From Candidatus Rokuibacteriota bacterium (GTDB taxonomy: Bacteria; Methylomirabilota; Methylomirabilia; Rokubacteriales; CSP1-6): a stretch of DNA of 40,643 nucleotides. The notes beneath the pieces are model-generated. The model made no database searches. It had not been told where the DNA came from and was given only the letters and a program-made list of their open reading frames with translations. The position numbers were made by a program, and so were the translations under genes. Below are positions 16,218 through 25,878 of the stretch, piece by piece; positions within the stretch are counted from its first letter, which is position 1; every line of letters begins with the position of its first letter. The stretch covers positions 1-40,643 of the forward strand of contig VBPC01000122.1 of NCBI GenBank assembly GCA_005887895.1, given 5' to 3'.

Positions 16218-17408
16218 TCAGCGCACGGGCTCCACGTGATCGCGGCGTGGCGCGTAGGGGTGGGCGCCCTCGATGAGCTTGCCTTCGGCGAAGCGCTCGG
16301 GGCGGAAGGCCGAGATGTCGACGGTGCGGGCGCGCCCCTCGGTGATCAGCTCGGCCAGGCACGTGCCGACCGCCGGCGCGATCTTGAAGCCGGCGCCGCT
16401 GAACGCCGCCGCCAGGTAGAGCCCGTCCAGGCCGCTCACCGCGCCGAGAATCGCGTGGCGGTCGGCGCTGTAGCAATCGAAGGCGCGGTACCCCCGCGCG
16501 AGCTCGGCGCGCTCCATCGCAGGAATGCGATGCGTGAGGATCTGCGCGCCCTCGGCCGGCGCGGTCGGCGGCACACCGGTCGGCATCGTGTCGGGATCGA
16601 CGTCCCACACCTGGCACGGCACGCCGACGATCGTCAGGACGTCGCTCTCCGGCCGGAAGTACGATCCGAGGACGTGGTCGATGACGACCATGTGCGGGCC
16701 CGCGAGCTCGGGCGGGCGCGTGACCAGCATCGTGTCGATCGCCTTGGGACGCGCGGGCAGGTCGACGTCGAGCTCGCGGCAGAGCCGCGGCGCCCACGCG
16801 CCGGCGGCGACCACGACGGCGCCGGCGTCGATGCGGCCGGCCGGCGTCTCGACGCCGGTGACGGCGCTCGCGCGCCGCCGCACGCGCGTCACCGCGGTCC
16901 ACTGGCGGATCCGCGCGCCGCCGGCCTGCGCCTGGCGCCGGAAGCCCTCGACCACCTCGGCCGGGCTGGCGTAGCCGCTGGCCGGCTCGTAGGCGGCGGC
17001 GCCGATGTCGTCGACGTTGACGAACGGCTGCAGGACCTTCAGCTCGGCGGGCGTCAGCGCGACGGTGTCGATGCCGATCCCCCGGAGCATGTCGACGTTG
17101 CGCCGCAGCGCCGCGGCGTCGCCGGGACCGACGACGGCCAGGAACCCGGTGCGCGTGAAGACCGGCGGCCCGCCCATCCGCTCGGGCCAGTCGCGAAACA
17201 GCGGATAGCTCGCCCAGGCCAGGCGCGCGTCCTCCTCGTTGGTGTAGTGCATGCGCACGAGCGCGCTCGAGCGTCCGGAGGCGCCGCTGGCCAGCGCGCC
17301 CTTCTCGAGCAGCACGACGCGCTTCACCCCGGCGGTGGTCAGCGCCCAGGCGATGCTCGTGCCGATCACGCCGCCGCCGATCACCACCACGTCCGCCGTC
17401 TCGGCCAT
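16218..17408 (-). CDS. FAD-dependent amine/amino-acid oxidase (DAO family)
   Basis: 396 residues of the DAO/GlpO superfamily. The FAD dinucleotide-binding motif IGGGVIG is at residues 10-16. SGASGRSSALVRMHY resembles the flavin-contacting segment of sarcosine and glycine oxidases. C-terminal GLYLAAAFSGAGFKIAPAVG is the second FAD-binding motif. It probably oxidises a secondary amine or amino acid, producing an imine that hydrolyses. It is the first gene of a five-gene reverse operon ending in a phosphoribosyltransferase-like protein, so its substrate is probably what the Dpp-type importer brings in. Substrate identity is not shown. Confidence 0.9.
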   Translation of the reverse strand: MAETADVVVIGGGVIGTSIAWALTTAGVKRVVLLEKGALASGASGRSSALVRMHYTNEEDARLAWASYPLFRDWPERMGGPPVFTRTGFLAVVGPGDAAALRRNVDMLRGIGIDTVALTPAELKVLQPFVNVDDIGAAAYEPASGYASPAEVVEGFRRQAQAGGARIRQWTAVTRVRRRASAVTGVETPAGRIDAGAVVVAAGAWAPRLCRELDVDLPARPKAIDTMLVTRPPELAGPHMVVIDHVLGSYFRPESDVLTIVGVPCQVWDVDPDTMPTGVPPTAPAEGAQILTHRIPAMERAELARGYRAFDCYSADRHAILGAVSGLDGLYLAAAFSGAGFKIAPAVGTCLAELITEGRARTVDISAFRPERFAEGKLIEGAHPYAPRRDHVEPVR

Positions 17409-17450
17409 CGTCCGCCACCGTAGGGCGCGCCTCCGCGCGTGTCAATGCGG

Positions 17451-17470
17451 TATCCTCCAGCGGAAAGGAG
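17451..17470 (+). promoter_or_regulatory. -10-like element and strong Shine-Dalgarno of the sugar ABC operon
   Basis: TATCCT (17451-17456) is a -10-like hexamer, and AAAGGAG (17464-17470) lies 5 nt before the ATG at 17476. The transcript would have a leader of about a dozen nucleotides. The 67-bp gap 17409-17475 separates this operon from the divergent oxidase operon, so both promoters must lie here or extend into coding sequence. Confidence 0.4.
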
Positions 17471-17475
17471 CTCCC

Positions 17476-18744
17476 ATGGATGGCGTGCGGAAGCTGGCCG
17501 CGACGGCGGGGCTCGTGCTGGCGATGGTCTGGGCGGCGGCGCCGACCTCGGCGCAGCCGAAGAAGCTGATCTTCTGGACGCACTGGGAGCAGAATCCCGA
17601 GTTCAACAAGTACTACGAGACGCGCGGCCGGGACTTCGCGCAGAAGTCGGGCTACGAGGTCCAGGTCGTCACGATTCCCTACCAGGGCTACGAGGCGAAG
17701 TACCTGGCGGCGCTGATCGGGAAGAGCGGAGCGCCCGACATCTTCATGGGGATGACGCATCACTGGTGCGGCCAGTACGATTTCTGCGACCGCATGCCCG
17801 CCGACCTCGCCCGGACCTGGGACGACCACCTGCCGAAGTACATGGTCAACGTCGGCAAGTGGAAGGGCGTGCGCTACGGCACGCCGATCGAACACGGCAA
17901 CTTCCAGCAGATGTACCTCGACGTCGAGCTGTTCCGGAAGGCCGGCCTCGACGCCGACAAGCCGCCCCGGACGCTCGACGACTGGCTGGCGGCCATGAAG
18001 AAGCTCACCGTGCTCGATGCCAAGGGCGAGCCGACCCAGGTCGGCTTCGCGCTCCGGCACAAGGGACACCCGGTCGGCATCACCGACAAGTTCCTGCCGT
18101 TCGCGCACGCCTTCGGCGCCCGCATGCTGTCGCCAACTCTGGAGACGGCGACTGGCTTCGCCAACAGCCCGGAGATGGTCGCCGCGCTCGGCTTCTACGC
18201 GGACCTCGTCCACAAGCACAAGGTGGCGAGCCTGGCCTTCCCGACGCCGGAGGACGCCTTCGGCCAGAAACGGGCGGCGACGATCTTTCGCGAGTCGTGG
18301 TACTTCGGCTGGCTGAAGAAGAACGCGCCGGACGTGGCCTTCAAGGTGGTGGCGCTGCCGTGCGGCAAGGCGTGTCCGGGGGCCGGGGCGCTGTTCCCGT
18401 GGACGAACATGGTCTACAAGAGCAGCGCCAACAAGGCGGCCGCCTGGGACTTCATCCGCTTCCTCAGCAACCCGAAGGACGACCTCGACCAGCACCAGGC
18501 GCAGGGGATCCTGCCGGTGTGGACCGTCAACCTCGACTCGCCGTACGTGAAGGCGCGCCCGGACTACGCCTCGACGCAGGAGATGCTGCGGCAGCCGGTG
18601 CCGCCGGAGTACTACCACCCGAAGTCCAACGAGCTGGCCACCGCGTTCGGGGAGGCGGTGGTGGCGGCGCTCTACGGCCGCGGCCAGCCCAGGCCGCTCC
18701 TCGACGAGGCGGCGGCCAAGATGGACCGCATCCTCAAGGACTAG
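17476..18744 (+). CDS. Family 1 (sugar-type) ABC solute-binding protein
   Basis: 422 residues. A Sec signal peptide (LAATAGLVLAMVWAAA...TSA, then QPKK) precedes a family 1 binding-protein fold: KKLIFWTHWEQNPEFNKYY, YEAKYLAALIGKSGAPDIF, KGVRYGTPIEH and a late NKAAAWDFIRFLSNPKD block. The ligand is probably a carbohydrate or polyol phosphate by family. Four cysteines in two close pairs (WCGQYDFC and PCGKAC) suggest disulfides in the periplasm. It is the first gene of a four-gene forward operon. No CUT1 ATPase follows, so the importer must borrow one encoded elsewhere. Confidence 0.9.
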   Translation: MDGVRKLAATAGLVLAMVWAAAPTSAQPKKLIFWTHWEQNPEFNKYYETRGRDFAQKSGYEVQVVTIPYQGYEAKYLAALIGKSGAPDIFMGMTHHWCGQYDFCDRMPADLARTWDDHLPKYMVNVGKWKGVRYGTPIEHGNFQQMYLDVELFRKAGLDADKPPRTLDDWLAAMKKLTVLDAKGEPTQVGFALRHKGHPVGITDKFLPFAHAFGARMLSPTLETATGFANSPEMVAALGFYADLVHKHKVASLAFPTPEDAFGQKRAATIFRESWYFGWLKKNAPDVAFKVVALPCGKACPGAGALFPWTNMVYKSSANKAAAWDFIRFLSNPKDDLDQHQAQGILPVWTVNLDSPYVKARPDYASTQEMLRQPVPPEYYHPKSNELATAFGEAVVAALYGRGQPRPLLDEAAAKMDRILKD

Positions 18745-18752
18745 CCGGGCGC

Positions 18753-19661
18753 GTGCGCGGCGTCCTGCGGCTGTTCGCGCCGCGCTCCTACATGGACCGC
18801 CAGCGGCGGGCCGGGCTGCTGTTCGTGCTCCCAGCGCTGGTCTACTTCGGCCTCGTGTTCCTGGTGCCGCTGGTCGAGTCGGTCGTCGGCTCCTTCCATC
18901 GCATCGTGCCCGGAGGCGAGAGCCGGTTCGTCGGCCTGCGGCTCTACCAGCGCGTCTTCACCGACTCGACGTTCTGGCAGGCAGTGGCCAACACCGTGAG
19001 CCTGCTCCTCATGTCGGTGCCGGTCACGGTGACGCTGGCGCTGGCGGTGGCCCTTGGCCTGCACCGGCTGCGCAGCGTGATGGCGCGCAGCGCGTGGGCG
19101 GCGATGTACTTCCTGCCGTTCTCGGTCTCGCTGGTCGCGGCCGCGCTCATCTGGCAGTGGATGTACGACCCGCTCTACGGCTTTCTGAACCATCTCCTCG
19201 GCCTGGCCGGACTGCCGCCCCTGCCGTGGCTGCAGAGCCTGGAGCTCGTGCGGCCGTCGCTGGCCATCGTGAACGTCTGGGTCCGGCTCGGCTTCGACAC
19301 GGTGATCTTCCTGGCCGCGCTGCAGGCGATTCCCGCCGACTACTACGAGGCGGCCTCGATCGACGGCGCCAGCGCGCGCCAGGCGTTGCTGCGCGTCACG
19401 CTGCCGCTGCTCAATCCGCAGATCGTGATGGTCACGATCCTCGAGCTGATCTTCAACTTCAAGATGTTCGCCACGGTCTACGCGACGACGCAGGGCGGGC
19501 CGGCCGGCGCCAGCCAGACGGTGATCATGCTGCTCTACGACACCGCCTTCAAGTTCTTCCGGCTCGGCGACGCCTCGGTCATGGCCGTGTTCGTGTTCGC
19601 GTCGCTCCTGCTGGTGACGCTGGTGCAGTGGCGGCTCTTTCGCCGCGAGGTCGAATACTGA
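18753..19661 (+). CDS. MalF/UgpA-type sugar ABC permease
   Basis: About 302 residues from GTG 18753 (ATG 18792 is the alternative, as RRAGLLFVLPALVYFG begins just after it). It shows about six helices and the EAA loop YYEAASIDGASARQALLRVTLPLLNP, typical of CUT1 permeases. It starts 8 nt after the binding-protein stop and has no clear Shine-Dalgarno, so translation is probably coupled. It forms a heterodimeric channel with the next gene product. Confidence 0.9.
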   Translation: MRGVLRLFAPRSYMDRQRRAGLLFVLPALVYFGLVFLVPLVESVVGSFHRIVPGGESRFVGLRLYQRVFTDSTFWQAVANTVSLLLMSVPVTVTLALAVALGLHRLRSVMARSAWAAMYFLPFSVSLVAAALIWQWMYDPLYGFLNHLLGLAGLPPLPWLQSLELVRPSLAIVNVWVRLGFDTVIFLAALQAIPADYYEAASIDGASARQALLRVTLPLLNPQIVMVTILELIFNFKMFATVYATTQGGPAGASQTVIMLLYDTAFKFFRLGDASVMAVFVFASLLLVTLVQWRLFRREVEY

Positions 19662-20482
19662 AGCCCGGCCGGCTCGGCGGGCTCGCCGTCGCGCTGGTGG
19701 CGGCCGGCGCGCTCTGCGTGTTCTTTCCCTTCTTCTGGATGGCGGTCACGTCGCTGAAGACGGTGCCGGAGATCCAGCGCGTGCCGCTGCACATCGCCCC
19801 TGACCGCTGGACGAACCTCGACAACTTCCGCGAGGTGTTCCACCGCCAGCCGTTCGCCCGCTTCCTGCTCAACAGCGCGCTGATCGCCGGAGTGTCGGCG
19901 GTCTCGAGCGTCGTCGTCTCCTCGCTGGCCGGCTACGGCTTCGCCAAGTTCCGCTTTCCGGGCCACGGCGTGTTCTTCTTCGCCATCGTCGGCATCCTGA
20001 TGGTGCCGTTCCAGTCGGTCGTGGTCCCGCTCTACCTGTGGGTCAGCCGGCTGGGGCTGCTGGACACCTATCTCGGCATCCTCGCCCCCGATCTCGTCAG
20101 CGTGTTCGGCGTCTTCCTCATGCGTCAGTCGATCGAGGTCGTGCCCAGCGACTACATCGACGCCGCCCGCATCGACGGCGCCGGCGAGCTGCGGATCTTC
20201 TGGCGCGTGATCCTGCCCTCGGTGAAGCCGGCGCTGGCCACGCTGGTGATCGTGAAGTTCATGTGGACGTGGAACGAGCTGTTCTGGCCGCTGATCGTCG
20301 TGAACTCGCCGAGCATGAAGGTGGTGACGCTCGGCCTGCTCAGCTTCACGAACATGTACTTCATCGAGTACAACCTGGTGACCGCCGCCGCCGTCGTCAG
20401 CATCCTGCCGATCCTGGTCGTCTTCCTCGTCGGCCAGAAATGGGTCGTGCGGGGCGTGGTGCTGAGCGGTCTCAAGGGCTGA
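19658..20482 (+). CDS. MalG/UgpE-type sugar ABC permease, probable CTG start
   Basis: About 274 residues with six helices. The EAA loop is YIDAARIDGAGELRIFWRVILPSVKP, and the FWMAVTSLKTVPEIQ block after helix 1 is diagnostic of MalG-type subunits. The first canonical start in frame is GTG 19697, but that cuts into helix 1. A CTG at 19658 overlaps the upstream stop as CTGA and restores a normal N-terminus (KPGRLGGLAVALVAAGALCVF). It is the partner of the MalF-type subunit. The CTG start is an inference from helix completeness. Confidence 0.87.
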   Translation: MKPGRLGGLAVALVAAGALCVFFPFFWMAVTSLKTVPEIQRVPLHIAPDRWTNLDNFREVFHRQPFARFLLNSALIAGVSAVSSVVVSSLAGYGFAKFRFPGHGVFFFAIVGILMVPFQSVVVPLYLWVSRLGLLDTYLGILAPDLVSVFGVFLMRQSIEVVPSDYIDAARIDGAGELRIFWRVILPSVKPALATLVIVKFMWTWNELFWPLIVVNSPSMKVVTLGLLSFTNMYFIEYNLVTAAAVVSILPILVVFLVGQKWVVRGVVLSGLKG

Positions 20483-21477
20483 TGGCGCCGCGGCCCGCGC
20501 CCGTGTTCGACTGGGCCGCCACCGCACTCGCCGGCCTCTTCGCCGGCGGCCTCTTCCTCGACGGCTGGGCCCACACCCACGGCCGCGTCGACGCGACGTT
20601 CTTCACCCCCTGGCACGGCGTGCTCTACTCGGCGTTCCTCGCGCTGGCCCTGCTGCTGCTCGGGCGCGCCGCCTGGGGATGGCGCCGTGGCGGCGCCGGC
20701 GGGGCGGCGGTGCCCGACGGCTACGGTCTCGCGCTCGCCGGCGTCGGGCTGTGGGTCATCGGCGGGCCCTTCGACCTGCTCTGGCACTCGCTGTTCGGCT
20801 TCGAGGCCGACGTCGAGGCGCTGCTGAGCCCGGCCCACGCCGTGCTCGCGCTGGGCTTCGGGCTCATGACGTCGGGCCCGCTGCGGGCCGGGCTGCGGCG
20901 GCCGCGCGGGCGGTGGCTCGACGAGCTGCCGCTCGTGCTGTCGCTGGCGGTCGTCGTGTCGAACCTGACGTTCTTTACCCAGATCGCGCATCCGATCTCG
21001 AATCTCTGGGCCGCGCGCGGCGCCTACCGTTCGCGCGACGCGATGGAGTTGGGGATCGTCAGCCTGCTCCTCACGGCGGTCATCCTGGTCGCGCCGCTGC
21101 TGCTGCTGCTGCGGCACGGCCGGCTGCCGGCGGGGGCGGCGGCGATCGTGATCGGGCTCGACTGCGTGGCCATGGGCTTCCTGTTCGACCGCGGGCCGTA
21201 CCCGCTCGTGCCGGTCGTGGCGATGGCGGCGGCCGCGGGACTCGGCGACCTCTTGCGGGCGGCGCTGCGGCCGGTCGCCGCCCGCCCGGCGCGATTCCGC
21301 ACCTTCGCGTTCGTGCTCCCGGCGCTGCTGAACGCCGGGTACTTCGCCGCGCTCCATCTCACGGCCGGCATCGGATGGACGCCACACGTGTGGCTCGGCG
21401 TCATCGTCTTCACGGGCGTGATCGGCTGGCTGCTGACCTTTCTGGTGCTGCCGCCGCGATTGGAGATCGCCGACTGA
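20482..21477 (+). CDS. Unrecognised polytopic membrane protein with conserved-looking histidines
   Basis: 331 residues with about nine or ten hydrophobic segments and no recognised domain. Histidines sit in or beside several helices: WAHTHGRVD at the end of helix 1, TPWHGVLYS in helix 2, WHSLFGFE, LSPAHAV and QIAHPIS. This pattern suggests binding of a metal or heme in the membrane, as an inference. The ATG overlaps the stop of the MalG-type permease by one base (TGATG), so it is the last gene of the sugar importer operon. It has no resemblance to ABC subunits. It could be a membrane enzyme or sensor acting on the imported compound, or an unrelated passenger. Confidence 0.75.
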   Translation: MAPRPAPVFDWAATALAGLFAGGLFLDGWAHTHGRVDATFFTPWHGVLYSAFLALALLLLGRAAWGWRRGGAGGAAVPDGYGLALAGVGLWVIGGPFDLLWHSLFGFEADVEALLSPAHAVLALGFGLMTSGPLRAGLRRPRGRWLDELPLVLSLAVVVSNLTFFTQIAHPISNLWAARGAYRSRDAMELGIVSLLLTAVILVAPLLLLLRHGRLPAGAAAIVIGLDCVAMGFLFDRGPYPLVPVVAMAAAAGLGDLLRAALRPVAARPARFRTFAFVLPALLNAGYFAALHLTAGIGWTPHVWLGVIVFTGVIGWLLTFLVLPPRLEIAD

Positions 21478-21626
21478 GCGATGGGAAACACTTTTCCCAT
21501 CTCGCCTGTGGCGGCGCACAGATGAATGCGACGGCGCCGGGGGGCGTCGGACGGACGTGCGTCGCAGTCCGCCGGGCCGCCGACGATCGCCGCCCCCGCC
21601 GCCCTCGCCGGGTGATGCGAGAGGTC

Positions 21627-21642
21627 TGGCATAGGCGTTGCT
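21627..21642 (+). promoter_or_regulatory. Full-consensus sigma-54 (RpoN) promoter
   Basis: TGGCATAGGCGTTGCT matches TGGCAYRNNNNTTGCW at every defined base. The GG at -24 (21628-21629) and GC at -12 (21640-21641) have the required 12-bp offset. The predicted transcription start is near 21653, leaving a leader of about 9 nt before the ATG at 21662. The gap 21478-21626 has no gene that I can support and would be the place for activator sites, although I found no clear inverted repeat. Confidence 0.6.
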
Positions 21643-21661
21643 GTCTTCATTACGGATTCTC

Positions 21662-22807
21662 ATGCGCAAGCGGTGGCGGATCGGACTGGCGGCGGCAGCG
21701 ATCGTCGTCCTCGCGGTCGGCCTCGCCTGGGCGATGGCGCGCCAGGCGCGCCCGCCCGCCGCCACGAAATCGCCGGCGAACGCGCCCCGACCCGTGCCGG
21801 TGGTCGTCGCCCCCGTCCGCGCCCGCGACATGGGCGTCTACCTGAACGGCCTCGGCTCCGTCACCGCCTTCCAGTCCGTCACCGTGAAGAGCCGCGTCGA
21901 CGGGCAGCTCATGAGCGTGCTGTTCCGCGAGGGGCAGACGGTGGTCGCCGGCGACCTGCTGGCCCAGATCGATCCGCGGCCGTTCCAGGTCATGCTCGAG
22001 CAGGCCGAGGGCCAGATGGCGCGCGACGAGGCGCTACTGAAGAACGCGCGGCTCGACCTCGAGCGCTATCAACGACTGGCCGCCCAGGACTCCATCGCCT
22101 CGCAGCAGGTGGACACCCAGGCCGCGCTCGTGCGCCAGGACGAGGGCGTGGTCAAGTCCGACCAGGGCGCGATCGACAACGCGAAGCTGCAGCTCACGTA
22201 CTGCCGGATCACGGCACCGCTCGGCGGCCGCGTCGGTCTGCGGCTGGTCGATGCCGGCAACATCGTGCACGCCAGCGACACCACCGGGATCGTCGTGATC
22301 ACCGAGGTGCAGCCGATCGCGGTGCTGTTCACGCTCGCCGAGGACAGCCTGCCGGCCGTGCTCGACAAGCTGCGTCGCGGCGAGCGGCTGCCGGTGGATG
22401 CCTTCGACCGCGAGATGCGGCGCAAGCTGTCCTCCGGCACGCTCCTCACCGTCGACAACCAGATCGACCCGACCACCGGCACCGTGCGGCTCAAGGCGCA
22501 GTTCGCCAACACCGACCTCGGCCTGTTCCCCAACCAGTTCGTCAACGCCCGCCTGCTGGTCGACGTCAAGCGCGGCGCCACGGTCGTGGCGGCGGTGGCG
22601 GTGCAGCGCGGCACCGGCGGGTCGTTCGTGTACGTGCTGAAGCCCGATCGCACCGTCACCGCGCGCAAGGTCACGCTCGGCGTCGCCGACGGTGAGGACG
22701 TCGCCGTGACCCAGGGCGTCGCCATCGGCGAGCAGGTCGTCGTCGACGGCGCCGACCGGCTGCGCGAGGGGGCGCGCGTGGAGCCGCAGACGCGGAGCGC
22801 CTCGTGA
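21662..22807 (+). CDS. mdtA: RND efflux periplasmic adaptor, MdtA-like
   Basis: 381 residues. An N-terminal signal/anchor helix ([18 protein letters not shown]) is followed by the adaptor domains: lipoyl half-motifs around [17 protein letters not shown] and [15 protein letters not shown], an alpha-hairpin between them ([16 protein letters not shown]), then a beta-barrel ([19 protein letters not shown]) and membrane-proximal domain. It lacks a lipobox. [17 protein letters not shown] is strongly MdtA-like. It bridges the inner-membrane pumps and the outer-membrane factor of this operon. A TTG further upstream (21638) lies within the promoter, so ATG 21662 is preferred. GTGA overlap couples it to the next gene. 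Confidence 0.92.
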   Translation: MRKRWRIGLAAAAIVVLAVGLAWAMARQARPPAATKSPANAPRPVPVVVAPVRARDMGVYLNGLGSVTAFQSVTVKSRVDGQLMSVLFREGQTVVAGDLLAQIDPRPFQVMLEQAEGQMARDEALLKNARLDLERYQRLAAQDSIASQQVDTQAALVRQDEGVVKSDQGAIDNAKLQLTYCRITAPLGGRVGLRLVDAGNIVHASDTTGIVVITEVQPIAVLFTLAEDSLPAVLDKLRRGERLPVDAFDREMRRKLSSGTLLTVDNQIDPTTGTVRLKAQFANTDLGLFPNQFVNARLLVDVKRGATVVAAVAVQRGTGGSFVYVLKPDRTVTARKVTLGVADGEDVAVTQGVAIGEQVVVDGADRLREGARVEPQTRSAS

Positions 22808-25800
22808 ACCCGTCCCGGCCGTTCATCCTGCGGCCGGTCGCGACGACGCTCCTGATGGCCGCCATCCTGCTGGCCGGCGGGCTCGCCTACCGGTTGCTGC
22901 CCGTCTCGGCGCTGCCCCAGGTCGACTACCCGACCATCCAGGTCGTCACCTTCTACCCGGGGGCCGCCCCCGACGTCGCCGCCTCGTCCATCACCGCGCC
23001 GCTCGAGCGCCAGTTCGGCCAGATGCCCGGGCTGAACCAGATGACGTCGACCAGCTCGGCCGGCGCCTCGGTGATCACGCTGCAGTTCACGCTCGACCTC
23101 GCGCTCGACGTCGCCGAGCAGGAGGTGCAGGCGGCGATCAACAGCGCGCTCACGCTGCTGCCGCGCGACCTGCCCGCACCGCCGACCTACAGCAAGGTGA
23201 ACCCGGCCGACACGCCGATCCTCACCCTCGCCCTGACCTCCGACACGCTACCGCTCTTTCGCGTGGAGGACCTCGCCGACACGCGCCTGGCCCAGAAGAT
23301 CTCCGAGGTGCCCGGCGTCGGCCTCGTGAGCATCAGCGGGGGGCAGCGGCCGGCCGTGCGTGTGCAGGCCAACCCCACCGCGCTGGCCGCGTACGGCCTC
23401 ACGCTCGAGGACGTGCGCACGGTGGTCACGGCCGCCAACGTCAACCAGGCCAAGGGCAGCTTCGACGGGCCCCACCAGGCCTCCGTGATCGGCGCCAACG
23501 ACCAGCTCCTGCGCAGCGCCGACTACCGCCCGCTGGTGGTGGCCTATCGCAACGGCGCCCCCGTCAGCCTGGCCGACGTCGCCGACGTGATCGACGACGC
23601 CGAGAACGTGCGCCAGGCGGCCTGGATGAACAGCGTGCCGGCGGTGATCCTGAACATCCAGCGGCAGCCGGGCGCCAACGTCATCCAGGTGGTCGACCGC
23701 ATCAAGCGGCTGCTGCCGCAGATGCAGGCCTCGCTGCCGGCGGCCGTCCAGGTCACCGTGCTCACCGACCGTACGGAGACGATCCGGGCCTCGGTGGCCG
23801 ACGTGCAGTTCGAGCTGATGCTGGCGGTGGTGCTGGTGGTCCTGGTCATCTTCCTGTTCCTGCGCACGCTGGCGGCGACGGTGATCCCGGCGGTGGCGGT
23901 GCCCCTCTCCCTGGTCGGCACCTTTGGGGTCATGTCGCTGCTCGGCTTCAGCCTCAACAACCTGTCGCTGATGGCGTTGACGATCTCCACCGGCTTCGTG
24001 GTGGACGACGCCATCGTGATGATCGAGAACATCGCGCGCTACATCGAGGCCGGCGATCCGCCGCTGGAGGCGGCCCTCAAGGGCTCCGAGCAGATCGGCT
24101 TCACGATCCTGTCGCTGACGGTCTCGCTGGTGGCCGTGCTCATCCCGCTGCTGTTCATGGCCGACGTGGTCGGCCGCCTCTTCCGCGAGTTCGCCATCAC
24201 CCTCGGCATCACGATCCTCCTCTCGGCCGTCGTCTCGCTGACGCTCACGCCCATGATGTGCGCCAAGCTCCTGCGCCACACGCCGCCCGAGCGCCAGGGC
24301 CGCTTCTACCGGTGGTCGGAGCGGATGTTCGACCGGATCATCGCCGAGTACGGGCGCACGCTGGGCTGGGTGCTGGACCACGAGCGCCTGACGCTGCTGA
24401 TCGCCATCGCCACGCTCGCGCTGACGGTGATCCTCTACCTCGTCATCCCCAAGGGCTTCTTTCCGATCCAGGACACCGGCGTCATCCAGGGCATCTCGGA
24501 GGCGCCGCAGTCGGTGTCGTTCCCGGCGATGGCCGCCCGCCAGCAGGCCCTGGTCCGGGAGATCCTGCGCGACCCCGCCGTCCTGAGCGCCTCGTCGTTC
24601 ATCGGCATCGACGGCAGCAACGTCACCCTCAACAGCGGCCGCGTCCTCATCAACCTCAAGCCGCTGCGCCAGCGGCGGCTCAGCGCCAGCGACGTCATCC
24701 GGCGGCTGCAGCCGAAGCTGGCCGAGGTGCCCGGCATCGTGCTCTACATGCAGCCGGTGCAGGACCTGACGGTCGAGGACCGGGTGAGCCGCACGCAGTT
24801 CCAGTACAGCCTGGAGGATCCCAACGGCGACGAGCTGAACGTGTGGGCGCCCCGCGTGGTGGAGGCGCTGCGGCGGCGGCCCGAGCTGGCCGACGTCAGC
24901 ACCGACCAGCAGAACGAGGGGCTGGCCACCACGCTCACGATCGATCGCCGCACGGCGGCCCGCCTCGGCGTGACGCCGCAGATGATCGACGACACGCTCT
25001 ACGACGCCTTCGGCCAGCGCCTGATCTCGACGATGTTCACCCAGCTCAACCAGTACAAGGTCGTGCTGGAGGTGAAGCCCGAGTTCCGCCAGAGCGCGCG
25101 GGGGCTGCGCGACATCTACGTCCGGGGCGCCGGCGCGCCGTTCCCGCTGAGCACGATCGCCCGCGCCGAGGACACCACCGCGCCGCTGGCCATCACGCGC
25201 CAGGGCCAGTTCCCGGCCGTCACGCTGTCGTTCAACCTGGCCCCCGGCGCCTCGCTGGGCTCGGCCGTGAAGGCCATCGACACGACGACGCGCGAGCTGC
25301 AGATGCCGGCCAGCATCCAGGGGAGCTTCCAGGGCACTGCCCAGGCCTTCCGGGCGTCGGCGACCAACGAGCCCCTGCTGATCGCCGCCGCGCTCATCGC
25401 CGTCTATATCGTGCTGGGCGTGCTCTACGAGAGCTTCATCCACCCCGTCACGATCCTGTCCACGCTGCCCTCGGCGGGCGTGGGCGCGCTCCTCGCGCTG
25501 CTGCTGTTCGGGACCGACTTCAGCGTCATCGCGCTCATCGGCATCATCTTGCTGATCGGCATCGTCAAGAAGAACGCGATCATGATGATCGACTTCGCGC
25601 TGGCCGCCGAGCGCGAGGAGGGCAAGCCGCCACGCGAGGCGATCTACCAGGCCTCGCTGCTGCGCTTCCGGCCGATCATGATGACGACCATGGCGGCGCT
25701 GCTGGGCGCGCTGCCGCTGGCGCTCGGCACCGGCGTCGGCTCCGAGCTGCGCCATCCGCTGGGCATCGCGATCGTCGGCGGCCTCATCGTGAGCCAGATG

Positions 25801-25878
25801 CTCACGCTCTACACCACGCCGGTCATCTACCTCGGCTTCGACCGGCTGGCCCGACGCCTGCGTCGCCGACCGGCATGA
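22804..25878 (+). CDS. mdtB: RND multidrug transporter, MdtB-like
   Basis: 1024 residues, full length for the family. Twelve helices and two large periplasmic loops are apparent. The proton-relay aspartates are in helix 4 ([16 protein letters not shown]) and the relay lysine is in helix 10 ([13 protein letters not shown]). The C-terminus ends just after the last helix ([16 protein letters not shown]). In the MdtABC system the B and C subunits form a heterotrimer driven by proton import, and pump bile salts, novobiocin and similar compounds. Here the partner C subunit is broken, so this protein may have to work as a homotrimer. It starts at GTG 22804 and overlaps both neighbours by 4 nt. Confidence 0.95.
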   Translation: MNPSRPFILRPVATTLLMAAILLAGGLAYRLLPVSALPQVDYPTIQVVTFYPGAAPDVAASSITAPLERQFGQMPGLNQMTSTSSAGASVITLQFTLDLALDVAEQEVQAAINSALTLLPRDLPAPPTYSKVNPADTPILTLALTSDTLPLFRVEDLADTRLAQKISEVPGVGLVSISGGQRPAVRVQANPTALAAYGLTLEDVRTVVTAANVNQAKGSFDGPHQASVIGANDQLLRSADYRPLVVAYRNGAPVSLADVADVIDDAENVRQAAWMNSVPAVILNIQRQPGANVIQVVDRIKRLLPQMQASLPAAVQVTVLTDRTETIRASVADVQFELMLAVVLVVLVIFLFLRTLAATVIPAVAVPLSLVGTFGVMSLLGFSLNNLSLMALTISTGFVVDDAIVMIENIARYIEAGDPPLEAALKGSEQIGFTILSLTVSLVAVLIPLLFMADVVGRLFREFAITLGITILLSAVVSLTLTPMMCAKLLRHTPPERQGRFYRWSERMFDRIIAEYGRTLGWVLDHERLTLLIAIATLALTVILYLVIPKGFFPIQDTGVIQGISEAPQSVSFPAMAARQQALVREILRDPAVLSASSFIGIDGSNVTLNSGRVLINLKPLRQRRLSASDVIRRLQPKLAEVPGIVLYMQPVQDLTVEDRVSRTQFQYSLEDPNGDELNVWAPRVVEALRRRPELADVSTDQQNEGLATTLTIDRRTAARLGVTPQMIDDTLYDAFGQRLISTMFTQLNQYKVVLEVKPEFRQSARGLRDIYVRGAGAPFPLSTIARAEDTTAPLAITRQGQFPAVTLSFNLAPGASLGSAVKAIDTTTRELQMPASIQGSFQGTAQAFRASATNEPLLIAAALIAVYIVLGVLYESFIHPVTILSTLPSAGVGALLALLLFGTDFSVIALIGIILLIGIVKKNAIMMIDFALAAEREEGKPPREAIYQASLLRFRPIMMTTMAALLGALPLALGTGVGSELRHPLGIAIVGGLIVSQMLTLYTTPVIYLGFDRLARRLRRRPA

